This document shows, piece after piece, positions 51,962 to 60,030 of a DNA stretch of 64,000 bases. The DNA is from Paenibacillus sp. FSL K6-1096. GTDB taxonomy: Bacteria > Bacillota > Bacilli > Paenibacillales > Paenibacillaceae. Below the pieces are notes generated by a model. It searched no databases. It had not been told where the DNA came from and saw nothing but the letters and a program-made list of their open reading frames with translations. Made by a program: the position numbers and the translations under genes. Location: assembly GCF_037977055.1 (NCBI RefSeq), contig NZ_CP150274.1:1674001-1738000 (forward strand). Direction: 5' to 3'. Position 1 is the stretch's first letter. Every line of letters begins with the position of its first letter.

Positions 51962-52148
51962 TTAACTGTAATTTGTACAACTAAAATGAACAATGCAGCC
52001 TCTATATGCGGTTTAATTGCATTTCGTACATCTATTTATAAGTAAATCATCTAAAAGCCTGATTTTGCCTCTTTTTAATTGTACAGAATGCATTTAACTA
52101 AGATTATCCGGGTTTTGGGCTACTTTTAGCTGTACGGAATACAATTAA
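51962..52148. repeat. Composite intergenic repeat, family B, copy 2
   Basis: Motifs start at 51962, 52012 (direct), 52074 and 52125 (inverted), with steps 50, 62 and 51 bp, the same as the copy at 19136-19321. Motif 4 reads TTTAGCTGTACGGAATACAA, in which TTGTA/TACAA-type arms can pair. It fills the gap between the TetR gene and the HicB terminator; no gene is seen in this 402 bp. Confidence 0.7.
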
Positions 52149-52161
52149 ACTCCCCCCCCCA

Positions 52162-52199
52162 CAAAAAGAAGGGAAGACGGCAACCTCCCGTCTCCCCTT
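52162..52199 (-). terminator. Rho-independent terminator of hicB
   Basis: On the minus strand GGGAGACGG pairs with CCGTCTTCCC (one bulge), followed by TTCTTTTTG. A run of nine C lies beyond it on the plus strand. Confidence 0.65.
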
Positions 52200-52216
52200 A
52201 TCCTCTTATCTATGGT

Positions 52217-52642
52217 TTATCTGCGTTCATTTACACCAAGTTGCTCCTTCAATGCATCCTGTAAAATCCGTGAGTAATTCACATTATTTGTCGCGGCGAG
52301 GTCATCCAACCACTTGGGAATAGTTAGTGTTTTTTTCACAGAACGTTCTGATATGGAATTCCGGTAGGGTGGCATGAACACTTCAATAAGGGCAGCAACT
52401 TTCCCAGTCCCTGCTGTAATTTGATTGAGCGCATCAATACCAGAGGGCACAGGGATTAAGTCGCCATCCTCCTCCATTCCAAATAGGTGCAGAGCCAGGC
52501 AATCTTTGGCCATCTGGACAGCTTCGTCTATATTCTGACCGCAGGTAATTGCACCGGGAAGATCAGGGAATTCTACATTAATTCCATCTTCGTCCTGCTC
52601 AAAGGTCGCAAAAAAGCGGTAAAATTTTACTTTATCCTTCAT
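52217..52642 (-). CDS. hicB: HicB-family antitoxin (orphan)
   Basis: 141 residues. The N-terminal half is the degenerate RNase H-like HicB fold (FYRFFATFEQDEDGINVEFPDLPGAITCG, then IDEAVQMAKDCLALHL). The C-terminal half is a ribbon-helix-helix-like DNA-binding segment (KKTLTIPKWLDDLAATNNVNYSRILQDAL). AAAGGAG lies upstream of the ATG. HicB normally neutralises the HicA RNA-cleaving toxin and represses the pair. Here only a 22-codon hicA tail remains upstream, so the protein may survive as a regulator or an antitoxin against a HicA elsewhere. Confidence 0.85.
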   Translation of the reverse strand: MKDKVKFYRFFATFEQDEDGINVEFPDLPGAITCGQNIDEAVQMAKDCLALHLFGMEEDGDLIPVPSGIDALNQITAGTGKVAALIEVFMPPYRNSISERSVKKTLTIPKWLDDLAATNNVNYSRILQDALKEQLGVNERR

Positions 52643-52666
52643 TTGTATGATCTCCTTTCGATGGAA

Positions 52667-52735
52667 CTATTGAAGCCCTGCCTGTTTGAGGATACTTATG
52701 ATGGTTTTCTTAGGCAGATCTTTGTTGGAATGTGG
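52667..52735 (-). pseudogene. hicA toxin remnant (C-terminal 22 codons)
   Basis: The minus strand reads PHSNKDLPKKTIISILKQAG then LQ and a stop, a close match to the conserved HicA C-terminus (HxNKDL...ILKQAGL). It is preceded in frame by TAG and then TAA, so no full toxin can be made. The stop lies 25 bp before hicB, the normal hicAB spacing. Confidence 0.75.
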
Positions 52736-52737
52736 CT

Positions 52738-52766
52738 AGAATAATACGTATTAAAACACGTGTCAA
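52738..52766 (-). promoter_or_regulatory. hicB promoter with palindromic spacer
   Basis: TTGACA (52761-52766) and TATTCT (52738-52743) are 17 bp apart on the minus strand. The spacer and flanks hold two palindromes, ACACGTGT and TAATACGTATTA, good candidates for HicB autoregulation. It lies where the hicA 5' part should be. Confidence 0.55.
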
Positions 52767-52794
52767 TAGATGAATATGAGCCTTAAACATATTT

Positions 52795-52833
52795 AAAAAC
52801 CCCTTAAAAAGCTCTAATAAGCTTCTTAAGAGG
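52795..52833 (-). terminator. Rho-independent terminator of the GH51 gene
   Basis: On the minus strand CCTCTTAAG pairs with TTTAAGGGG (with G-U pairs) and the run ends in TTTTT. It lies 22 bp past the GH51 stop. Confidence 0.7.
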
Positions 52834-52854
52834 TTAGAATTTCGCCCGCTCAGA

Positions 52855-54801
52855 TCACTCCGCCCCACACTCCATCCGCAGCACATGGAACGACTTCGGC
52901 TCCATTTCATAAATCATCCGGCTGGCGGTCTCAAGCGTCACACGATTAGGTGCGATGTTGCGCGGCGCTTCGATCGAGTTCACATCCGTCTCCTCGCCCT
53001 GCATTACATAGGCCTCCCCGCGTCCGGTCAAGCTCAGCGCGGTTTCCAGCTCCACCTGAACCTTGCGGTCCAGCGTATTCACCAGCTTCACGTAGAGGAC
53101 CTGCTGCTCCTCATCATAAGAGACGGTGTAAGGAATCTCCTCCTGGTCGTGCACCGTCTGCAGCACCTTCGTGCCCATCAGCGTGCTGTACATCTGCTGC
53201 ACATAATAGCTTGGCGTGCCGTAGCTGCTCTCGCCGTCGAACCAGATCATGTCCGGCGACCACTGGGCGTAGCCGAGTCTGGCGAACAGCGGAGCATAAG
53301 AGGCCAGCACCACCACATCGGCATTGCGCTCAAGGCCAGTAAGGAATGCGGCTTCAGCCAGCGCAGCCCCCCAGCTGTTGAAGTGCGGCGTATTCATCCC
53401 GTTGCCATAATGGCCCGCATACTCTCCGGCGAACACCTTGATATCCCGCGGATACTCATCATAGAAATGTACGTTCCCGCACAGCCATTCCGGCTTCACA
53501 TAATAATGCTCATCGACCGCGTAGACGAAATTCGGGTTACCCTCAGCCCGCTTACGGTAGTATTCCCACGCCCGGGTGTAGTTGTCTGAGCTGACATCCG
53601 GCCCTGCGGAGCCAATCAGCTGCACAGCAGGATACTTGGCATGAATCGCTTCCTCGAACAGATCGTACCTGGTGAAGAAGTCCGCATGCTCCGTCTCCCA
53701 CTGTTCATTGCCGATCCCGATCATCTCCAGACCGAACGGCTCCGGGTGGCCCATCTCACTCCGCAGGCGGCCCCACGGTGAATCCACCGGACCATTGGCG
53801 AATTCCATCAGGTCCAGCGCATCCTGGATATACTCCTGGAAAGCTTCATCGTGTACACCAACATGCTCGGTAGACTGGAACTGGCAGGCCAGCCCCACAT
53901 TCAGCACCGGAATCGGCCGCGCGCCCAGATATTCACACAGCAGAAAATACTCATAGAACCCGATCCCCAGACTCTGATTATAATGGCTGTACTCGCTGGT
54001 GAACTGATTCTCTTCATTATTACCGTGCAGTGCCCAGCGGCTGCTGTTATTCTTGCGCTGCTCAGCGGCGCCCACACTCCGCTTCCATTGGTAACGGTTC
54101 TCCAGGTTATAGCCCTCAACAATACATCCTCCCGGGAACCGCAGGAATCCAGGCTTCATCTCCTCCAGCAGTCCGACCAGATCCCGGCGGAACAAGCCCA
54201 GCACTGCATCGGAGGGAATCATGGACACGAAGTCGAAGCAGACCGTGCCAGGAGCATTCAGCCGGATGACGAAATCTCCATAGGACACAGGCTCATCACA
54301 GCTAAGCTGTACCGTATAGCGTGTCCACTCTGCCCCTACCGCCGTCGCGATGACAGCCTGCGCCTTAACCGCGCTATTTTTCTCAACCGAAACTTCAATA
54401 CTACCTGCATACCCCTCCGCTCTGGCATAGAAGGATACCTCATACGTAAGTCCCGGCTTCAGGGACACCCCATCATAGGCTTTATTGGTAAAAGCATTTT
54501 GCGTCTCCCCGGCGGTAAACGCCAGGTAATGGGGATTGACCTCATTCTGCGGATACTCCGCCCCAATCTGCAGCGTGGCTCCGCTTGCCTCTGCGGGATA
54601 AGCCGTCCAGCCATAGAGGCCGTCATAGCTCTCGCTGTAGCTCCCCCGGTCGCCCTGCGCCTTCATGAACTCGAAGGAACGGTTCTCAATCATCTCGGCA
54701 TGCAGTCCGCCGTCCAGCCCGTAGTTGATATCCTCGAAGAACAGCCCGATCATCCCCTTGGAGATCGATACACCGGGCTTATCTGTGATTTGTAGTTTCA
54801 T
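52855..54801 (-). CDS. GH51 alpha-L-arabinofuranosidase
   Basis: 648 residues, no signal peptide. It starts KGMIGLFFEDINYGLDGGLHAEMI, typical of GH51, with a CBM4-like beta-insert (about 60-190). The barrel carries acid/base Glu366 in GIGNEQW and nucleophile Glu460 in KVFAGEYAGHYG; the C-terminal beta-domain closes the chain. It releases terminal L-arabinofuranose from imported arabinoxylan or arabinan fragments in the cytoplasm. A GH5 gene lies 59 bp upstream, and an AraC regulator is divergent beyond that, so the two enzymes form one operon. Confidence 0.92.
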   Translation of the reverse strand: MKLQITDKPGVSISKGMIGLFFEDINYGLDGGLHAEMIENRSFEFMKAQGDRGSYSESYDGLYGWTAYPAEASGATLQIGAEYPQNEVNPHYLAFTAGETQNAFTNKAYDGVSLKPGLTYEVSFYARAEGYAGSIEVSVEKNSAVKAQAVIATAVGAEWTRYTVQLSCDEPVSYGDFVIRLNAPGTVCFDFVSMIPSDAVLGLFRRDLVGLLEEMKPGFLRFPGGCIVEGYNLENRYQWKRSVGAAEQRKNNSSRWALHGNNEENQFTSEYSHYNQSLGIGFYEYFLLCEYLGARPIPVLNVGLACQFQSTEHVGVHDEAFQEYIQDALDLMEFANGPVDSPWGRLRSEMGHPEPFGLEMIGIGNEQWETEHADFFTRYDLFEEAIHAKYPAVQLIGSAGPDVSSDNYTRAWEYYRKRAEGNPNFVYAVDEHYYVKPEWLCGNVHFYDEYPRDIKVFAGEYAGHYGNGMNTPHFNSWGAALAEAAFLTGLERNADVVVLASYAPLFARLGYAQWSPDMIWFDGESSYGTPSYYVQQMYSTLMGTKVLQTVHDQEEIPYTVSYDEEQQVLYVKLVNTLDRKVQVELETALSLTGRGEAYVMQGEETDVNSIEAPRNIAPNRVTLETASRMIYEMEPKSFHVLRMECGAE

Positions 54802-54860
54802 CTACTTCCCCTCCGCCGCTTTACCTTGTCTGTATAATTTCCAGTTCTCAATAGTACCGC

Positions 54861-55874
54861 TTACAAATAAGAAATAATCTCAGGCGTAATGCTGCTCTCA
54901 TAGCGGTCGGAGATGCCGAAATCCATTTTTTTATAGGTCCATGCGGCCCGGCCGATCTTGTATTGCTCAAACACTCCATGCACGTCCTTGTACCAGTTCA
55001 CCACGCTCTGCGATGGAGCTTGCTCAATGACACCGTACTCCCCGCAGTACAAATACACGTTTCGCTCGGCGGCAACATCAATCGCATTCTGGATCAGGCT
55101 GGTCATATACACCGGACCCATCTCGCTGATCCCTTCTGCATGAAGCCCTGAGCCAAAAGCGCCAATAGCTGCCGAAGTGCTGCGGTAGTTCTCCAGGTCC
55201 CCCGGATACTCCATGCTGCTCTTTGGCATCTGCTCCACCCAAGCCGCACGCTGGTGTGTGAACAGGAACGGTTCATAGAAGTGGAACGTGTACACGATAT
55301 TCTCGTCATACGGCTGATCCAGCAGTCCGAGGGTATGTACGCTGTTCCACTGGATGCCGCCGATGACGATTTTGGTTTCCGGGGCGTGCTTGCGGATCTC
55401 GGCAATCGTCCGGTGAGCCAGTGCATTCCAGCGGCTGCTGTCCTTTTCCACAATCTCATTCAATAATTCAAAAGCCACAGTATCCTTATAGCCGGCATAC
55501 CGGCTGGCAATCGATGTCCACAGATTCAGGAACCGCTGCTGGAGCGCCGGATCATCGAACAGGGAATTCTCGGCCACACTGTTGAAGGAGAAGCCCGGCG
55601 TCTTATGCAGATCAATAATAAGATTCAGCCCATTAGCAGCACACCAGCGGATGCAGTTGTCGATATGCTTGAACCCGGCGTAAGTCTCAGCATTCCCCGT
55701 ATCCTCAATCACTTCATAATCCACCGGCAGCCGGACATGGTCCAGGCCCCACGAAGCAATCGTCTCAATATCCTTCTCCGTAATGAAGCTGTCATAATGG
55801 GAATGCTGATACGGACACTGGGACAGCCAGCCTCCTAAATTTACACCTCTGGTATAACCCGTCCATTCTTTCAT
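54861..55874 (-). CDS. GH5-family glycoside hydrolase, intracellular
   Basis: 337 residues, no signal peptide. The opening GVNLGGWLSQCPYQHSHYDSFI is the exo-glucanase-like GH5 start. Catalytic Glu140 in FELLNEIV and Glu279 in LYCGEYGV are present, with TFHFYEPFLFTH between. The substrate may be a beta-glucan or beta-mannan oligosaccharide, or a beta-glucoside. ATG at 55874 is chosen because GAGAGG lies 9 nt upstream; an in-frame start at 55883 is too close. It leads the GH5-GH51 operon, with operator-like direct repeats upstream. Confidence 0.88.
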   Translation of the reverse strand: MKEWTGYTRGVNLGGWLSQCPYQHSHYDSFITEKDIETIASWGLDHVRLPVDYEVIEDTGNAETYAGFKHIDNCIRWCAANGLNLIIDLHKTPGFSFNSVAENSLFDDPALQQRFLNLWTSIASRYAGYKDTVAFELLNEIVEKDSSRWNALAHRTIAEIRKHAPETKIVIGGIQWNSVHTLGLLDQPYDENIVYTFHFYEPFLFTHQRAAWVEQMPKSSMEYPGDLENYRSTSAAIGAFGSGLHAEGISEMGPVYMTSLIQNAIDVAAERNVYLYCGEYGVIEQAPSQSVVNWYKDVHGVFEQYKIGRAAWTYKKMDFGISDRYESSITPEIISYL

Positions 55875-55933
55875 CACGATCATCCTCTCCGGCCTCAGCC
55901 TTCAATGTATACTCAGCTTGCTTACCTGCCTTA

Positions 55934-55996
55934 AGCATAGATAAACTCGGACCGCAGTACAATTACACATCGTGCGTAAGTACTAACTTATTGTGC
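55934..55996 (-). promoter_or_regulatory. GH5-GH51 promoter with AraC-type direct repeats
   Basis: TTGTAC (55957-55962) and TATGCT (55934-55939) on the minus strand are 17 bp apart. Just upstream, GCACGAT (55969-55975) and GCACAAT (55990-55996) are direct repeats with 21-bp spacing, two helical turns, as AraC-family activators prefer. They sit between this promoter and the divergent regulator gene. Confidence 0.6.
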
Positions 55997-56004
55997 AATC
56001 GCAG

Positions 56005-56034
56005 TTTACTTGGCGGCCTGTTTGCTTTTACAAT
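56005..56034 (+). promoter_or_regulatory. Probable promoter of the AraC regulator
   Basis: TTTACT (56005-56010) and TACAAT (56029-56034), 18 bp apart, lie 28 bp upstream of the start. The -35 is weak. Confidence 0.4.
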
Positions 56035-56062
56035 AGATCTATCTGCTAGGCGGGAGGCTCCT

Positions 56063-56857
56063 ATGAACATACACAACATCGGCTACAATCACAGCCATGA
56101 CGCGGACTTCATCATTAACCGGCCCCAGGGCTCGGGAGACTATATGCTATTGCTGCTGAAAACCCCGGCCATCTTCACTTTGAAGGGAGAGAGCCGGGTA
56201 ACGGGGCCGGACTCCTTCATTCTGTACAGCGAGCATACGCCTCAGCTCTACCGGGCATACGGGCCGCAGTTCACCAATGACTGGTTCCATTTCCGGCTGG
56301 ACAACCCGGGCGATGAAGCGCTGCTGGACCGGCTGGCGATTCCCACGAACGAAGTGGTCCCGATTGGCGATCTGAACGAATTGTCGATGATCATTAACCA
56401 TTTGTGCTATGAAGCGTACTCCGGGAACCCGCATAAGGACGAGACGATCGAATTATATCTGCGCCTGTTCTTCATTAAGCTGAGCAACCGGATTCATTCC
56501 GCCCAGAAGGAGGTAGGCAACACCCACTACAACAAGATGTCCCTCATCCGCACCAAAATCTACAACCAGCCCTTCCTGAACTGGACCATCGACGGACTCT
56601 CTCACGAACTAACCATGAGCCGGTCCTGCTTTCAGCACCTCTATAAGGACTTCTTCGGCGTAAGCCCGATGGCCGACGTCATTGCCAGCCGGATCGAACA
56701 TGCCAAGTATCTGCTCACCACCACAGACATCTCCGTCAAAAAAATCGCCGAGATGAGCGGCTACGCCAGCGAGATCCACTTCATGCGCCAGTTCAAGCAG
56801 CAGACGGGGCAGACGCCCACTCAGTACAGGGAGCACAAAATAAAGCCAAACCGCTGA
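56063..56857 (+). CDS. AraC-family regulator with cupin-like sensor domain
   Basis: 264 residues. The N-terminal AraC_binding-like domain (HNIGYNHSHDADFIINRPQG and FTNDWFHFRLDN) should bind a sugar. The C-terminal double helix-turn-helix (IDGLSHELTMSRSCFQHLYK and VKKIAEMSGYASEIHFMRQF) binds DNA. GGGAGG lies 5 nt upstream of ATG 56063. Divergent from the GH5-GH51 operon, with 21-bp-spaced direct repeats between, so it is the likely activator of that operon. Confidence 0.88.
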   Translation: MNIHNIGYNHSHDADFIINRPQGSGDYMLLLLKTPAIFTLKGESRVTGPDSFILYSEHTPQLYRAYGPQFTNDWFHFRLDNPGDEALLDRLAIPTNEVVPIGDLNELSMIINHLCYEAYSGNPHKDETIELYLRLFFIKLSNRIHSAQKEVGNTHYNKMSLIRTKIYNQPFLNWTIDGLSHELTMSRSCFQHLYKDFFGVSPMADVIASRIEHAKYLLTTTDISVKKIAEMSGYASEIHFMRQFKQQTGQTPTQYREHKIKPNR

Positions 56858-56873
56858 TCAGCAGTCTGGCTTT
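56842..56873 (-). terminator. Terminator between convergent regulators
   Basis: AAAGCCA (56842-56848) and TGGCTTT (56867-56873) pair around a CTGATCAG palindrome; the minus strand continues TTTATTTTG. It serves the AraC/binding-protein gene and overlaps the stop of the plus-strand regulator. Confidence 0.55.
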
Positions 56874-56879
56874 AAGTTC

Positions 56880-58079
56880 TCACTCCCAGAAATCAGCAAA
56901 ATGCTCCAGTACAGCCTCGCTGCACAGTGCATCCTCCCCATTCCATTGCTCATGCAGATAGTAGACTTTACCTGCTCTTACCGCAGGCAGTCCATCCCAG
57001 TCCGGCAGACGGTGAAGCTCATTTCTAGCCTTGGCCTCACTCAAGCTGGAACGGTAAAATACAAACAGGCGATCTGCATGAAGCAGCACCGCCAGCCGCT
57101 TGGGATCAAGCGAAATATAATAGCTTCCGCGCTGGGGCCGCAGTTGGCCGTGTTTCTCACTCATGCGGAAGCCCAGCGGGTGATAGAGGATTTTGGCAAG
57201 TCCCCTGCGCCGATGAAGCAAATAGAGATCGCCGTTGTCAGTGTAATAGAGTACGGCAGCAGTCTCCCCCGGCTCAATACGGGAGCGCAGCTTATGCCAT
57301 ATCGCTTCACGCCGTTCAGAATACGCATGAAGCCACCGCTGCGCTTCATCGCGCAGATCCAGAATCTCCCCAAGCTTCAGCATCCGGCGCTCCATCGGGG
57401 CATATTCATTGAGCCCCACAATCGGGGCCATCTCCGAGATCGGTTCAGCATGCTCGTAGCCATATCTGCTCAGCAGCACCAGGTCGGGCTGAAGCGCACG
57501 CACCTTGTCCAGCTCCAGCGGGAATCCGATCTCCTTCGTCTCCTGGAGCTGCTCTGTGACCGGGTAACAGCGGATATTGGCCCCAACCGGCGATATCCCC
57601 AGCACCAGCAGGTCGCCTAATGTACTGGCATCATCATAAATAATACGCCTTGAGGCCAATGGCACGTTACACCGATTCCCCCGCCAGTCTGTTACCTGAA
57701 GTGCAATACGGTTCAGCCTTGCATACTCCCCCGGCGCAATACCGGTAACCTGCTTGAACCTCCGGTAGAAATATTGCTCATCCCGATACCCGACCTGCAG
57801 TCCTATCTCCCACACTTTGCCCTCCGGCTGCCGGAGCAGCTGCTTGGCCTTCTCCATCCGAAGATATGTAAGATAACCGCTGGGCGTATTCCCTGTTAAC
57901 TGCTTGAACACCCGCAAATACTGCCAGCGCGGAAGCCGGGCAGCATCGGCCAGACTCTGCACCGACAACACGGAGGCATAATTCTGTTCAAGATATAGAA
58001 TAGAATTCTGTACGCTTCTTCTCGGGTCCCAGGCCTTCCCGTCTTCTGCCACCAGCCGCAGCTCCTGTTCTTGATCCAT
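56880..58079 (-). CDS. AraC regulator fused to a siderophore-binding-protein domain (Btr-like)
   Basis: 399 residues. AraC helix-turn-helix pair at the N-terminus (about 18-125; LSVQSLADAARLPRWQYLRVF and VWEIGLQVGYRDEQYFYRRF), then a periplasmic-binding-like domain (about 145-399; RIIYDDASTLGDLLVLGISPVG, LQPDLVLLSRYG). This is the architecture of the Bacillus Btr (YbbB) activator, which senses ferric siderophore in the cytoplasm. ATG at 58079 is preferred over an in-frame GTG at 58088 that overlaps the GGGGTG site. It is 14 bp after the siderophore lipoprotein gene, whose expression it probably activates. Confidence 0.88.
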   Translation of the reverse strand: MDQEQELRLVAEDGKAWDPRRSVQNSILYLEQNYASVLSVQSLADAARLPRWQYLRVFKQLTGNTPSGYLTYLRMEKAKQLLRQPEGKVWEIGLQVGYRDEQYFYRRFKQVTGIAPGEYARLNRIALQVTDWRGNRCNVPLASRRIIYDDASTLGDLLVLGISPVGANIRCYPVTEQLQETKEIGFPLELDKVRALQPDLVLLSRYGYEHAEPISEMAPIVGLNEYAPMERRMLKLGEILDLRDEAQRWLHAYSERREAIWHKLRSRIEPGETAAVLYYTDNGDLYLLHRRRGLAKILYHPLGFRMSEKHGQLRPQRGSYYISLDPKRLAVLLHADRLFVFYRSSLSEAKARNELHRLPDWDGLPAVRAGKVYYLHEQWNGEDALCSEAVLEHFADFWE

Positions 58080-58093
58080 ATCAGACACCCCGC

Positions 58094-59119
58094 TTAGAAC
58101 GGATTATTGTTAAGCAGGTCAGGGAAGTCCTGAATAAGCTTGCGGACGGTAACGACATCGCTGTCGTTGTACTCGAGGGGGATATAATGAATTTTTCCGT
58201 TTTTGACTTGCGGAAGCATCTGGAACAACGCACTTTGCTTCAACTGCTTGAAGCCCTCCTGCGCCTCATCATTATGGTCATAGACCAGGAAAAGATGATC
58301 CGAGACAATGGTATTGGTTATGGCTTCCTCATTCACCTCAATATAAGGGGAACTGCTGCTGGCCGCCAGCTTCTCTACTTCGGGCGACATTTTCATCCCG
58401 GACGGGTGATTGACAAGATCGAAGACACCGAAGTTTTTCATCAGATACATCTTTTTGTTCCAATAATAGACTACAACTGCTGCCGTCTCGTCCTTGCCGA
58501 TGGTCCCCTCTGCATGAAGCTTGTCCCACATCTCTGCGGTCTGCTGATTAATATCAGCTACAATAGCCTTCGCCTCAGCCTGCTTCCCCACGAGATCACC
58601 AATCACCAGCAACCTGTCCTGAAAAGGAAGCGATTCATCAAAAGCGGCCACCGGCGCAATCTTCTCCAGCAGTTCATATTCGCCCTCTTGCGTCTCATAC
58701 CCGAACACGATCAGATCCGGATTACTGTCCAGCACGGCTTCCAGGTTCGTCGGCATCCCAATATCCACGGCCTTCGCATTCAATCGCTCCCGCGTCTCCT
58801 TCAGAATCGATGAATCTGCCATATATCTGTATGGATAAGCAATCGGCTCATATCCCAGCTCCAGCAGATCAATTGTCGCACCGGAGCCGGCCACAGATAC
58901 AATTCGCTGCGGAGCTGTAGGAATTACGCTCTCTTTTCCATTGAAATCCTTATATACCTTCGTAGAAGAAACTGTTTCCTTAGCTGCTCCGGACGCATCC
59001 TGAGTAGTGCCGGTTGCCGAAGGGTTCGGACCCGCCGGGCTACATGCCCACAGCACCAGCAAGAGAGATAGCACTCCTATACTTTTCCATGTAAAAGACC
59101 ATGATGTTCTCATATCCAA
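58094..59119 (-). CDS. Iron-siderophore-binding lipoprotein (FecB/FeuA-like)
   Basis: 341 residues. Signal TWKSIGVLSLLLVLWAC with lipobox, a Ser/Thr/Ala-rich linker, then a class III binding domain (RIVSVAGSGATIDLLELGYEPIAY, LDSNPDLIVFGYE). It captures ferric siderophore outside the membrane. The TTG at 59119 has GGAG 6 nt upstream; ATG at 59113 is the alternative. No permease or ATPase gene for the system lies in this window, so it must rely on genes elsewhere. A strong Fur box sits 30 bp upstream. Confidence 0.88.
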   Translation of the reverse strand: MDMRTSWSFTWKSIGVLSLLLVLWACSPAGPNPSATGTTQDASGAAKETVSSTKVYKDFNGKESVIPTAPQRIVSVAGSGATIDLLELGYEPIAYPYRYMADSSILKETRERLNAKAVDIGMPTNLEAVLDSNPDLIVFGYETQEGEYELLEKIAPVAAFDESLPFQDRLLVIGDLVGKQAEAKAIVADINQQTAEMWDKLHAEGTIGKDETAAVVVYYWNKKMYLMKNFGVFDLVNHPSGMKMSPEVEKLAASSSSPYIEVNEEAITNTIVSDHLFLVYDHNDEAQEGFKQLKQSALFQMLPQVKNGKIHYIPLEYNDSDVVTVRKLIQDFPDLLNNNPF

Positions 59120-59148
59120 TCATTTCTCCATTCCCTATGTATTAATAA

Positions 59149-59163
59149 TAATAATCATTATCA
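59149..59163 (-). promoter_or_regulatory. Fur box
   Basis: The minus strand reads TGATAATGATTATTA, matching the 7-1-7 Fur consensus TGATAATnATTATCA at 13 of 14 fixed positions. It overlaps the presumed -10 region of the siderophore-binding gene, predicting iron repression. Confidence 0.8.
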
Positions 59164-59220
59164 TTTATACATAAGGATACCGTAACCCTTCAGCAAGTTT
59201 CAATGGACAAAAGTTACGAA

Positions 59221-59595
59221 TCAAAGCCATTCCAAGAACTCAAGACGATTCCCAAAAGGATCATTGACATAAAAGCGCCTGACGCCTTCCTCCGCCCTTG
59301 CTTCATCATCCGTGACTTGAATGTTATGCTGCAGCAGATGCTCACGCAACTCATTCAAGTGCTGTACATGAAATGCCGGATGCGCTTTGGTTGCGGGAAC
59401 AAAATCCCGTTGCACCCCGATATGTACCTGATGACTCCCACATTGGAACCATACTCCGCCGCGCTTTTGCAACAGTTCCGGTTTGGGAATCTCCGCCCAG
59501 CCTAACAAGCCATTGAAGAATTTTCGGACCTCAGCTTCACAGCCTTCCGGGGCTGCCAGCTGTACATGATCCAGACCATAATAATTGTAAGCCAT
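59221..59595 (-). CDS. VOC-superfamily (glyoxalase/dioxygenase-like) protein
   Basis: 124 residues. One VOC module: LDHVQLAAPEGCEAEVRKFF at the start and FYVNDPFGNRLEFLEW at the end. Metal-ligand candidates are His in DHVQL, His in HQVHIG and Glu in RLEFLE. These small proteins isomerise, hydrolyse or bind thiol-sensitive toxins such as fosfomycin or methylglyoxal adducts; the substrate cannot be read here. It stands alone, 101 bp upstream of the Fur-boxed gene. Confidence 0.8.
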   Translation of the reverse strand: MAYNYYGLDHVQLAAPEGCEAEVRKFFNGLLGWAEIPKPELLQKRGGVWFQCGSHQVHIGVQRDFVPATKAHPAFHVQHLNELREHLLQHNIQVTDDEARAEEGVRRFYVNDPFGNRLEFLEWL

Positions 59596-59681
59596 CCATC
59601 TTCCTCCTCAATAGTTTCATCTGATGAAAATTAATTTCATAATAGAATTCTATATTATAGTAATATTCGATAAAAATCCAT

Positions 59682-59708
59682 AAAAAACAGCCCGTCTAAG
59701 GCGGACTG
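59682..59708 (-). terminator. Rho-independent terminator after repeat cluster 3
   Basis: CAGCCCG (59688-59694) pairs with CGGACTG (59702-59708), with a 7-nt loop and six T on the minus strand (59682-59687). No gene lies just upstream on that strand; the only sequence between it and the GH2 terminator is the repeat cluster. Confidence 0.6.
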
Positions 59709-59755
59709 CTTCATAACTAACGGTCCCGCAGGATCTTCGCAATGAACCTGCACAT

Positions 59756-59940
59756 TGTATGCGTTTTTTCGTATACATTTTGTACACACACACTCTTACA
59801 TCAAATTGTATTCGGTTTTTCGCATACATTCGGCCCACGTGCTCTCTCTGCATCAAATTGTATTCTGTTTTTCACATACATTTGGTCCATTCGCAATCCT
59901 ACATCAAATTGTATTCGGTTTTTGGCATACATTTGGTCAC
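59756..59940. repeat. Tandem intergenic repeat, family A, cluster 3 (4 copies)
   Basis: Cores start at 59756, 59807, 59859 and 59910, steps 51, 52 and 51 bp. The core is TGTATTCGGTTTTTCGCATA followed by CATT and a short CC box; spacers end ACATCAAAT. Same family and orientation as 23746 and 36138. No gene is seen in the 500-bp gap 59596-60095, which also holds two terminators. Confidence 0.8.
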
Positions 59941-60030
59941 GACTCTCTCAACTCCCCCGCCCCTACGCATACCACTTCCCCCGCGCCTCATACATCGTCC
60001 GGTACTCGCCCGCCGTGGCGGCGAAGCCTT

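Noticed and set aside
52668..52900. Intact HicA toxin gene
   Set aside because: Only the C-terminal 22 codons are readable; stops (TAG, TAA) precede them in frame and no other frame gives the HicA N-terminus.
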